54,098 bases of DNA from NCBI GenBank assembly GCA_048213135.1, contig PS015156.1, positions 3,318 through 57,415 on the forward strand, in the 5' to 3' direction. Position numbers and translations under genes: made by a program. Shown piece after piece: positions 1-13,622 of this stretch. This stretch comes from Reclinomonas americana ATCC 50394 (taxonomy: Eukaryota; Jakobida; Jakobea; Jakobida). Position 1 is the first letter of the stretch. The number at the start of each line of letters is the position of its first letter. Below the pieces are notes generated by a model that searched no databases, was not told the DNA's origin, and worked only from the letters and a program-made list of their open reading frames with translations.

Positions 1-2628
1 ACCGCGCGAACCCGAATCCGCGCGCCTCACCAGCCATCAGTTCGCCGCGATCGGAGGTCTACGATCCGAATGTGGACGAGCTGCCGCCGCTCTCGGCGGT
101 GTCGGTTAAGCCGTCGGCCAACAATCTCAGCATCAACAGCAGCGGTCTGAACAACTCCACGTTTGTGCTGTCGGACGATTCGCAAGACCTGGACGACAGT
201 CAGTCGTCCAAGAACCCCTCGTCGTTGCTGCGCTCGCGCCGCGCCAACCCCGACGATCAGCCGCTGAAGAAACTGGCGGGCGGCGAGCCGGCAAAGCCGC
301 CCGACGCCTCACGNNNNNNNNNNNNNNNNNNNNNNNNNNNNNNNNNNNNNNNNNNNNNNNNNNNNNNNNNNNNNNNNNNNNNNNNNNNNNNNNNNNNNNN
401 NNNNNNNNNNNNNNNNNNNNNNNNNNNNNNNNNNNNNNNNNNNNNNNNNNNNNNNNNNNNNNNNNNNNNNNNNNNNNNNNNNNNNNNNNNNNNNNNNNNN
501 NNNNNNNNNNNNNNNNNNNNNNNNNNNNNNNNNNNNNNNNNNNNNNNNNNNNNNNNNNNNNNNNNNNNNNNNNNNNNNNNNNNNNNNNNNNNNNNNNNNN
601 NNNNNNNNNNNNNNNNNNNNNNNNNNNNNNNNNNNNNNNNNNNNNNNNNNNNNATCCACTCGACCCGCCGAGGCCGCGAAGAAGCCCGTCGTCAAGCCCA
701 CAGCACTGCCGCAACCATCGGCCGCCGCCGGCGACAGCGACGACGACGACGACGGGGCGTGGCGACCACCGCCCATCACCATGTCCACTGCCAATGGCGT
801 GGACCCACTGGAGATTGCGCGACGCACGGCAGTCAAGAAGCCCGAGCCGGCCAAGGCGACGGCCGCCGCCACGCAGCACAAGGTGAACATCAAGTCCACG
901 CATGCGTACGCGGCCGTCAAGGACGACGACGACGATGATGACGAGATCGACGATGACATTGATCTGGGTGATGATGATGATGACGACGACGACGATGATT
1001 TCGAGGATGACGATGACGATGACGATGATTTCCCCGTGCATAGTGTGGGGGGTAAGAAGAGATGAGTGTATTTTTTGAGGGAATTTCAAGTGGGTGGAAG
1101 GGAAAGGGTGGAAGGAGAATGGAGAAGGGAAAGGGCGGAAGGAGAACGGAGAAGGGCAAGAGGGGAAGGGTGGAAGGGAGAATAGTGGAAGGGTGGAAGG
1201 GCGGAAAGGAGAGGGATGGAAGGGAGAAGGGTTGAAGGGATAGATTGATAAAGGGTAAAGGAGTGGAGGCTGAGAAAGGCTGAATTCGAAGGGCGGAAGG
1301 GACAAGGATGGGTGAAGGAGTGCATGGAAAAAGGTGAAGGGTGAGGGGAAGGGATAGAGGAAATGGGTGGAAGGGACAAGAGGAGAAGGGTGAAATGCGT
1401 CGCGGGCAACAGAAGGGAGAAGGATGGAAGGGATAGATTGATAAAGGGTAACGGAGCGGAGGCTGCAGCTGAGAAAGGCGGAAGGGCGGAAGGGACAAGG
1501 ATGGGTGAAGGAGTGCATGGAAAAAGGTGAAGGGTGAGGGGAAGGAACAGAGTGAAATGGTTGGAAGGTGCAAGAGGAGAAGGGTGAAATGCGTCGCGGG
1601 CAACAGAAGGGAGAAGGGTGGAAGGGATAGATGATAAAGGGAGGCTGCAGCTGAGAAAGGCGGAAGGGCGGAAGGGACAAGGATGGGCGAAGGAATGCAT
1701 GGAAAAGGGTGAAGGGTGAGGGGAAGGAACAGAGGGAAATGGGTGGAAGGGACAAGTTGAGAAGGGCGAAAGGCGTCGCGGGCAACAGAAGGGAGAAGGG
1801 TGGAAGGGGTAGATTGACAAAGGTTAAAGGAGTGGAGGCTGAGAAAGGCGGATCCGGAATTCGAAGGGGGGAAGGGACAAGGATGAAAGGGTGGAAGGGT
1901 GAAGGAATGCATGGAAAAGGGTGAAGGGTGAGGAGAAGGAACAGAGGGAAACTTGCGGAAGGGACAAGAGGAGAAGGGTGAAAGGCGTCGCGGGCAAATG
2001 TGCACCATCAGAATTCGAAGGTTGGAAGGTAAAGATTGACAAAGGTTAAAGGAACAAGTAGAGGCTGAGAAAGGCAATCAGAAAGGTGCCAATGCGGAAG
2101 GAGAGAAGGGGGCAATATGTGCGTCGCGAAGTGCATGCTCGAATGTGTCCCACGGCAGCACAACAAAGGCAACGAAGAAGAAATGTCGTGGAAGCGACTC
2201 ACGTGTGGTTCTCTTGTTGGACTTGGCTTGGGCGCACTGGTGGCAGTGGTCGTCTCCAATGCGCTGGTGGAGATCTCCACGTCGACGATCTTTGCGGTGG
2301 TGAGTGCAACGGAGGGAGAGAGAGAGAGAGGAGGGAAGGGAGGAGGAGGAAGGGAGGAGGAAGGGAGGAGGAGGGAGGAGAAGGAGAAGGGGAGGAAGGA
2401 TAAAGAGGGAAGGGAGGGAAGGGAGTGAGTGAGTGAGTGAGTGAGTGCATGTGTGCAAGGGAGAGAGTGAGAGTGAGTGAGGGAGTGAGTGTGTGGGTGA
2501 GTGAGAGAGTGAGAGAGTGAGTGAGTGAGTGAGTGAGTGAGTGAGTGAGTGAGTGAGTGAGTGAGTGTGAGAGAGAGAGTGAGTGAGTGAGTGTATGTGT
2601 GCAAGGGAGTGAGTGAGTGAAGAAGTGA

Positions 2629-2673
<45 letters not shown>

Positions 2674-5600
2674 TGAGTGAGTGAGCGAGTGAGTGAGTGA
2701 GTGAGAGACAGTAGAAGGGTGAATGAGGGAGAATGCAAAGAAAGGTGAGTAGGTGATGACTTTATGGCGCTTTTAGGCAGTGTAGGCGATGACTAAGGCG
2801 TGAGTGAGTGAGTGAGTGAGTGAGTGATTGTGCATTCGTGTTTTTGAACGAATTTGCTCTCTGTTCTCTCTCTCTCTCTCTCCTCATTTGCAGATTTTCG
2901 CTGTTGTGCTTCTTGTGCTTGGTGGATTGATTGTGTGGCGAGCGTTTACTGCGGACCCGTCGACGCCGGTGTTGAGTAAGATTCTGGTGTGCGGGTTTGC
3001 GTCGTTGGTGAGTGGTGGGAAGGAGGGAGGGAGAAGGGGAGGGAGAAGGGAGAAGGGAGAAGGAAGGAGAAGGGAGAAGGGAGGAAGAAGGGAAGAAGGG
3101 AAGGAAGAGGGAAGCGAGAAGGGAGGGAGAAGAGAGAAGGGAGGGAGAAGGGAAGAAGGGAAGGAAGAGGGAAGCGAGAAGGGAGGGAGAAGAGAGAAGG
3201 GAGGGAGAAGGGAAGAAGGGAAGGAAGAGGGAAGCGAGAAGGGAGGGAGAAGAGAGAAGGGAGGGAGAAGGGAAGAAGGGAAGGAAGAGGGAAGCGAGAA
3301 GGAGGAGAAGAGAGAAGAGAGGGAAGAATAAGGAGCGGGAGAGAGACAGACAAACAGACAGAGAACGGGAGAGAGAGAGAAGAAGAAAGAAAGAATGAAA
3401 GAAAGAGAGAAAGAAAGAAACAGTGGAGAAAGGACATAAGAGAGGGAAAGAGATGGAGTGAGAGAAGGAAAGAACGAAGAGCGACAGAAGGAAGACATGG
3501 GAATGCTGTTCACTTCTCAGTGAATAGTCATGGGCGAGTTGTGAAATACGCACACGCGCCAGAAACTGAGAAGGCGTGATAATTCTGGTTGAAACTGGAA
3601 TGGAGAGAAAGAGAGAGAGAGAGAGAGANNNNNNNNNNNNNNNNNNNNGAGAGAGAGAGAGACAGGGAGAGTAACGCGACAAATGTTCGCAGTCAGGCAC
3701 GCAGTTGGCAAGTCAGTGTGTGTGTGTGTGTGTGCGTGTGCGTGTGTGAATGTTTTGTGCGTGAGAGGGAGAGAGAAGAGAAAGAGAGAAAGAGAGAGTG
3801 TATGGCCAGCAAGCGGGTGGAGATATTTGTTTGGTCACCGATGGGCTGCCACTCATCCTTCTTCCACAGGTACTGCTGAGCGGTCTCTTCTGCTTCCTGC
3901 TGGAACGCGACTGGGTCACCTCACTGTCACCCGCCGCCAAAGTACCGAGTTGCGCAACCCTCGCTCTCTATCTCTCTTCCAAATTCATCCTCTCACACAC
4001 GCCACGCCGCCCTGCAGTGTACCTGCTCCTCGGCATCGCACTCTCCTTTGCGGTGTCGTACTCGATTGTGGATCTGCTCAACCAGGGTTGCTTCTCGTGC
4101 GGATGCACGACGTCGCACTCGGACAGCCGACCGATCATCACGTCGCCGCAACAAATCTACATTATCCTGCTGGCCTCGCTCGTGCTTGGCGCCGTGTTTG
4201 GTCTCACGTTTGGATTGCTGGATGTGGAGGACGAGCCGTACCCGCAGACCCGGTTCTATGAGCAGCAGATCATTAGGTTTGTCGGTGAGGGAAAGGGGGG
4301 AAGGGGGTAGAGAGGCTGGAAAGGGCGGGGCGCTTGAGGGTTGCGAGTCAGAGAACTGCTGTAGCGTCACACTGCAAGTGAAGAGGAGGGATCGAATCAT
4401 CTGACGTGCGTCGTGGTGCTGCTGCGCTCTCATCGTCACGGTATTGCACCCTATTTGCTGAACAGCTGTTGTCGTGTGTCTCTCGAGTAAGACAGCAACA
4501 AGAGATGCAGAGAGAGACAACACGCGCACACGGAGAGACAGAGACAGTGAGGCAGACTTATGAGAGACAGAGAGATCGGCATGCAAGAGTGTTTCATTCA
4601 CCTCATGCCCTCTCGTTGAATTGCAGTCTCTTTTCTGTCCTCTCCTCTCTCTCTCCTGTCCCCCCCTCTCTCTCTCTCTCTCTTCTCTCTTCCTNNNNNN
4701 NNNNNNNNNNNNNNNNNNNNNNNNNNNNNNNNNNNNNNNNNNNNNNNNNNNNNNNNNNNNNNNNNNNNNNNNNNNNNNNNNNNNNNNNNNNNNNNNNNNN
4801 NNNNNNNNNNNNNNNNNNNNNNNNNNNNNNNNNNNNNNNNNNNNNNNNNNNNNNNNNNNNNNNNNNNNNNNNNNNNNNNNNNNNNNNNNNNNNNNNNNNN
4901 NNNNNNNNNNNNNNNNNNNNNNNNNNNNNNNNNNNNNNNNNNNNNNNNNNNNNNNNNNNNNNNNNNNNNNNNNNNNNNNNNNNNNNNNNNNNNNNNNNNN
5001 NNNNNNNNNNNNNNNNNNNNNNNNNNNNNNNNNNNNNNNNNNNNNNNNNNNNNNNNNNNNNNNNNNNNNNNNNNNNNNNNNNNNNNNNNNNNNNNNNNNN
5101 NNNNNNNNNNNNNNNNNNNNNNNNNNNNNNNNNNNNNNNNNNNNNNNNNNNNNNNNNNNNNNNNNNNNNNNNNNNNNNNNNNNNNNNNNNNNNNNNNNNN
5201 NNNNNNNNNNNNNNNNNNNNNNNNNNNNNNNNNNNNNNNNNNNNNNNNNNNNNNNNNNNNNNNNNNNNNNNNNNNNNNNNNNNNNNNNNNNNNNNNNNNN
5301 NNNNNNNNNNNNNNNNNNNNNNNNNNNNNNNNNNNNNNNNNNNNNNNNNNNNNNNNNNNNNNNNNNNNNNNNNNNNNNNNNNNNNNNNNNNNNNNNNNNN
5401 NNNNNNNNNNNNNNNNNNNNNNNNNNNNNNNNNNNNNNNNNNNNNNNNNNNNNNNNNNNNNNNNNNNNNNNNNNNNNNNNNNNNNNNNNNNNNNNNNNNN
5501 NNNNNNNNNNNNNNNNNNCAGTCTCTTTTCTTGTCCTCTCCTCTCTCTCTCCTGTCCCCCTCCCTCTCTCTCTCTCTTCTTCTCTCTTTCCCTTCTTCTC

Positions 5601-6058
5601 TCTATCTCTTTCTGTCCTTCTTTCTCTCTCCCTTCTTCTTCTTCTCTCTCTGATCCCTTCTTCTCTCTCTCCCTCCCTTCTTCTCTCTCTCTCGCCTCTT
5701 CTCTCTCTCCCTTCTTCTCTCTCTCCCCCCTTCTTCTATCTCCCCACTTCTTCTCTCTCCCCTCCATTCTTCTCTCTCTCCCTCCCTTCTTCTCTCTCTC
5801 CCTCCCTTCTTTTCTCTCTCTCCCTTCTTCTCTCTCCGCCTTCTTCTTCTCTCTCTCTCCCTCCCGTCTTCTCTCTCTCTCTTTTCTGTCCCTCTTTCTC
5901 TCTCCTCACCTGCTGATCCCTTCGCCCCTTCCCCCCACAGCATCCCCATTGGCGCCGCCCTCGGCGCCGTCGTCGGCTTCCTCAACCAAAGACTCCGGCA
6001 GCAGGCGTACTCCGAGAGCGGCTTCAACCCGCTGCCGAACCGCGGTGAAGGCATCTAA
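1..6058 (+). CDS. Six-helix membrane protein with acidic disordered N-terminal tail (5' partial)
   Basis: The reading frame is open from the left edge. The exons I can support are 3-313, then a 340-N gap, 655-1051, about 2159-2299, 2894-3007, 3870-4276 and 5941-6058 (stop TAA). The first part is Ser/Pro-rich and ends in long Asp runs. The later exons encode about six hydrophobic helices, starting near MSWKRL, with a Cys-containing loop (CFSCGC) between helices 4 and 5 and a short soluble end, NPLPNRGEGI. The last four exons join in compatible phase; 4276 to 5941 is phase 2 with an AG/GTTTGT donor. The join of 1051 to the membrane exons is uncertain. The strong donor (GTAAGA) is phase 1 and matches only a weak acceptor at 2168, while the good acceptor at 2158 needs another donor. 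The acidic part could therefore be a separate gene. The helix pattern and the late GLLDVEDEPY segment recall INSIG-type ER proteins only weakly, and I assign no function. Confidence 0.6.
1052..2158. repeat. Intronic purine minisatellite, unit about 190 bp
   Basis: About four to five imperfect units of a GA-rich sequence fill this putative intron. A landmark GCGTCGCG recurs at about 1397, 1591, 1773 and 1984, giving spacings of 182-211 bp, and a diverged one occurs near 2121. The unit also carries GTGCATGGAAAA and GATAGATTGA blocks. I see no coding exon inside it. Confidence 0.8.
2423..2830. repeat. (GTGA)n / (GT)n microsatellite tract in intron
   Basis: Almost pure GTGA repeats, with a GT run at 2635-2670, lie between the exon ending at 2299 and the exon starting at 2894. 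Just upstream is a GGGA-rich tract. The open frames through it are Ser/Leu/Thr/His low-complexity artefacts. Confidence 0.9.
3061..3310. repeat. Exact 60-bp tandem repeat in intron
   Basis: The 60-mers at 3121-3180, 3181-3240 and 3241-3300 are identical base for base, and a diverged unit precedes them at 3061. They consist of A and G with a single C per unit. They lie in the intron after the exon ending at 3007. Identity across units implies recent expansion or local homogenisation. Confidence 0.95.
4620..5940. repeat. Pyrimidine-rich intron with 824-N gap flanked by the same sequence
   Basis: The block starting CAGTCTCTTTTC and running through CCTCTCCTCTCTCTC occurs immediately left of the gap (4625-4694) and again immediately right of it (5519-5590). 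It is followed by a long CT-rich tract ending in the acceptor at 5940. The gap (4695-5518) may hide a tandem copy or be a scaffolding artefact. Confidence 0.75.
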
Positions 6059-6100
6059 CCACCACCCCCCACCACCAACCTCGTCCGGCTCGATCTCTCT

Positions 6101-6778
6101 NNNNNNNNNNNNNNNNNNNNATGACAGCATTCTTTCGTTGTAACATGGCTGCCTGACTTTGCATTCCCCCTCCCTTCCCCTTTCCCCCTCCCTTCCCCCT
6201 TCTACCCCCTTCCCTTACTCAAGGCCCACACCTGCCCCTTCATCGGCCCCGGCGTCAAGCTCTCCTCCTGGCGCTACATCGCCGAAGGCCTCACCCAAAT
6301 GGCTCCGCGCTTCGGCTCCCGCATGCTCGGCGGCCACCTGGCCGTGCGCGGCACCGACGGCTTCACCCGCACCGACGCCGACGAGGTCCTGCGCGCGCTG
6401 GAGGGCAAGGGCTTTGCGCCCGTGCGCTGGAACCCCGACCCGTGGCGCCAGTCGCTCTCCCGCGCCATGGCGCTGTCGGCGGCCCCGACAGCGCCTGCCC
6501 AACACCCTTACGCTGCTGGCCAATCGCACCGGCGTCACCGCGCACCTCGGGCACGTGCTGGAGAGGGCGCGCACGACGTTTGAGAGTGGCGCCTATGTGC
6601 ACTGGTTCGAGCGGTACGGGTGCGAGAGGGATGACTTTGTGGAGAGTTTCGAGCAGATGCAGAGGGTGGTCGACTTTTACGACGACATGGCGGCTGATGG
6701 GTGATTCTTAATGGAGAGAAAGGGTTCACGAAACGCGGTTTCATTTGTTTTCTTAGCGNNNNNNNNNNNNNNNNNNNN
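6101..6778. other. Small contig 6121-6758 between two 20-N gaps, probably inverted
   Basis: Runs of exactly 20 N at 6101-6120 and 6759-6778 isolate a 638-bp contig. It carries the C-terminal tubulin exon on the plus strand, while the other five exons of the same gene lie on the minus strand to its right. Flipping this contig restores one collinear gene. The other 20-N runs are at 3629-3648 and 13406-13425. Confidence 0.85.
6224..6704 (+). CDS. C-terminal exon of ZED-type tubulin, on inverted contig
   Basis: This exon starts after a CTCAAG acceptor with GCC (phase 0) and ends at TGA 6702-6704. It encodes the tubulin C-terminal domain: AHTCPFIGPGVKLSSWRY, LTQMAPRFG, then TLTLLANRTGV and the diagnostic end YVHWFERYGCERDDFVESFE. 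Its entry phase fits the donor of the exon at 7945-8354 on the opposite strand. The frame changes by one base near 6483-6486: reading CCCC as CCC joins LSAAR to QRLPNTLTLLANRTG and keeps the tubulin frame. That is probably a homopolymer sequencing error. No acidic glutamylation tail follows, which fits delta/zeta-type rather than alpha/beta tubulin. Confidence 0.85.
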
Positions 6779-7440
6779 CACTTTCTTCTCTCCATCGCGC
6801 TCGCTCTCCTGTCTCACCTTCTCTCCTCTCTTTGAAAGCTTCCTCTTCCTCTCTGCATGTCACTCTCTTGCTCTGGTGCATATCCTTCATCTCCATTTGC
6901 CGCTCTCCGTTTTTTCCCCCAGCGTTGTCGCCTTTGCCCTCTCTTTCTTCAGTTGCTACAACGAAAGTATGCTACCATCACTTCCACTCTCTTATTGTTT
7001 TACTCTGCTGTCTCAACTTCTCTCTTCCTGCTCTCCTCTCTTTGAAAGCTTCTTCTTCCTCTCTGCATGTCACTCTCTTGCTCTGGTGCATTTCCTTCAT
7101 CTCCCTTTGCCGCTCTCCGTCTTTTCTCTCAGCGTTGTCGCCTTTGCCCTCTTTTCTTTGGTTGCTACAACGAAAGAATGCTGCCATCACTTTCTTCTCT
7201 CGTCTCGCCTTCTCTCCTCCTGCTCTGTACTATTCGAAAGCTTCCTCTTCCTCTCTGTACGTCACTCTCTTGCTCTGGTGCATATCCTTCATCTCCCTTT
7301 GCCGCTCTCCGTCTTTTCTCTCAGCGTTGTCGCCATTGCCCTCTCTTTCTTCAGTCGCTACAACGAAAGTATGCTTCCATCACTTCCACTCTCTTATTGT
7401 TTTTCTGCTGTTGTTACACTCTGCTTTATCTGGGGGCGCT
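6779..7440. repeat. Three-copy tandem repeat of about 190-210 bp
   Basis: Units beginning near TTTGAAAGCTT at 6831 and 7041, and TCGAAAGCTT near 7234, share a CT-rich body with CATGTCACTCTCTTGC and GCGTTGTCGCC blocks. The array lies in the last tubulin intron once the small contig is reoriented. No exon is seen. Confidence 0.85.
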
Positions 7441-7502
7441 GGTAAACCCCACTCTATCTTCGCTCTCCAATCACCGTCAACCTCTCCTTGTCTAAATTCT
7501 AT

Positions 7503-7735
7503 GTATCCCACAACAGACGCATGAAGCGGCCAGAGGCACACGGCCATCAGGCACGAAAACGAACAGAAAGAGCAAACAAAAAGGAACAAGCAGGTTGACA
7601 AGAGCTCTATCTCTCTCTATCCCACAACAGACGCAGGAAGCCACCTGATCGGAAGCAGTGAGGCACAAGTGACACCAGGCACAAAACGAGCAGGAAAAGC
7701 AAACGAAGAGGAACAAGCAGGTTAACAGGGTCTCT
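7503..7735. repeat. Two-copy direct repeat, about 115 bp
   Basis: Two units start at TATCCCACAACAGACGC (7504 and 7619) and share GGCAC..AAACGA, AAGAGCAAAC/AAAGCAAACG and GGAACAAGCAGGTT blocks. They are followed by a CT tract running to the exon at 7945. Confidence 0.85.
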
Positions 7736-7944
7736 CTCTCTCTCTCTCCTCCCTCTTCTCTTTTCCTCCTTTCCCTCTCCCATTTCCACCCCGCCTCTTT
7801 TTCTCTCTCTCTCCCTCTCTCTCCTTCTTCTTCTTTCTCTCTTCAACATCCTCTCTCTCTCTCTCTCTTCCACTTGCAGTCTTCCTTCCCCTTCTTCCCC
7901 TCCTGTCCCTTCCCTCCGTCTCCCTTCCTTCCCCGATCACCCAC

Positions 7945-11704
<3,760 letters not shown>

Positions 11705-12435
11705 CTCTCTGGCTCGAGTGTGTGATTGAGTTGTCCTTGAGAGAGTGGGACGAGAGTGGGGAGACCGCGAAGTTGAGGCCAGGTGAAGCTCTCATCACTT
11801 GGCAGCGGCGTACCAGTGTGGAAAGTCTCCGTTGTGCACGGAGATAAAGTTTCAAAGCCTTTGCACCTGGCAAAGCACTCACTTACGCACGTGCAACTGT
11901 AGCACTGCAACTCTTCGTTTGGTCGAAGAGTGGAAGCCAACAGAAGCGATCCGACAAGGAGAGCTCAATCTCAGGGTGTCCTCGACTAAGTGCTACTCTC
12001 CTCTCTAATACTTCTCTCGGCAGGCCATCTGGAGATACCTATAAGGCGGCATCTGTTCGAATTCACCAGCACACACACACAAGGAACCTTCTGCTGCCTC
12101 AAGATGGTGTCTGTGCTGATGTTTTGGATACTGTTGAACGTGGTCATCAAGACAGCTGTTGCTTGTTTGTTGGTGAATGAATTTGTTGTTGTTGTTGTTC
12201 TCAGCGTCCATGTACAGGAAGGTATCTGAGGCACACATCACGTCTGCGTTCAAGCTGCACCAATCGAGATGAAAGACACTGCAGCCTCGGCTCGACAAGA
12301 TTGTGATCAGAGGAACAAACCGTTCGTGGTGGTGCTGCTGCTGTGGCATTGGAGGCGAAAGTCAGAGTCCGCTGCATGCATCACCACTCCTGCCCAGATC
12401 ACTGATGCGCCATCGCCAGCTATTCACTTGTCGCG
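11705..12435. promoter_or_regulatory. Intergenic: tubulin 5' flank and 3' flank of the PLP gene
   Basis: This 731-bp spacer separates the tubulin start from the stop of the PLP enzyme, both on the minus strand. It holds a short (GTT)n run near 12183 and no exon I can support. The open frames on both strands are short and lack splice-consistent partners. The tubulin promoter should lie here, but I see no definable element. Confidence 0.5.
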
Positions 12436-13339
12436 CTAGTGACCAATCACCGGCACATCCTCCCCCTCCAGCGCCCTCTCCCCATGCACCAGTATCCTCG
12501 CCAGCAACGCGGCATCAATATTTCCCCCCGACACCACCGCCACAATGTGCTTCTCCGCCGGAATCTCACCCCGCGCCGAGAGCTGCAGTGCGGCGGCCAG
12601 TGCGGCACCACCAGCCCCCTCGGCAACGACCTTGTTTCGCAACGCCATGCTCTGTATCGCGCCGGCCGTGGCAGCCTGGGGGAGGGGGTAAGACACCACT
12701 AGCAGTTGTGAAACACACCAGCGTGTCGCACCTCGGTGACCACCAGCGAGCCGTCAACCAAGTCACGTACGTGCGGCCACATTTCGTCGAGCACACACGC
12801 GCTGCCGATGCCGTCAATCAGCTTGGGTGGTCTCGTGTCGATGCGCACAGGACTGCCGTCTGCGAGAACATCGAGAGTCAGGCGAAGCAAGGACCGGCGC
12901 GGAAAGAGTGACACAACTCTCGAGGGCTGCTGCGAGGGGTGCGGCGATGTCGGGCTCGCTGGAGGAGTGGGAAAATAGAGGTGAAACACAAGGAGCGCAC
13001 AAGGAAGCTTCAAGAACACAGACCATGCATACACATGAATAGAGGGGTCCAGCTCCTTGGCAGCCTGCAGTGATCATGAGCGCAATGGAAAGTGGAAGAG
13101 AGAGGCAGACGACGCACCCGCGCAATGCCGACTGTGAGTGCGCCACCGCCGTATGGAACCACAAAAGCGCCCACTGAGTTGTCACCGAGCTCGGCGATGA
13201 CCTCGCGAGCGATGTCTGTAGATGAGGGGGAAGAGGGGATGAGCGCACTGACGAGAAGAGAGGAATGGCCGCAGTCCTCTCACATTCAGCTTGATTGTCA
13301 ACTGACACCGGCAACATATGACGAAGAACTGACAGGCTT

Positions 13340-13386
<47 letters not shown>

Positions 13387-13555
13387 TCGTCTACTACTCG
13401 TCGTCNNNNNNNNNNNNNNNNNNNNTACCGTACCGTACCTACCTCTACTACTACTACGTACGTACGTACGTTACGTACGTACGTAACCGTAACCGTAACC
13501 GTAACCGTAACCGTAACGTAACGTAACGTAACGTAACGTAACGTACGTACGTACT

Positions 13556-13622
<67 letters not shown>

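Noticed and set aside
133-2077. Long minus-strand Ser/Pro/Phe frames opposite 1052-2158
   Set aside because: They are complements of the GA-rich intronic minisatellite, with no splice or domain evidence.
3061-3300. CRISPR-like array
   Set aside because: The repeats are contiguous with no unique spacers, all purine-rich, and in a eukaryotic intron.
3870-4020. A short intron between LSPAAK and VYLLLG
   Set aside because: The acceptor-like CCCTGCAG is phase 1 but the possible donors are phase 0 or 2, and the sequence is open throughout, so I kept one exon.
6224-6704. A second, independent tubulin gene on the plus strand
   Set aside because: Only the C-terminal part is present, it complements exactly the part missing from the minus-strand gene, and the contig is bounded by 20-N gaps.
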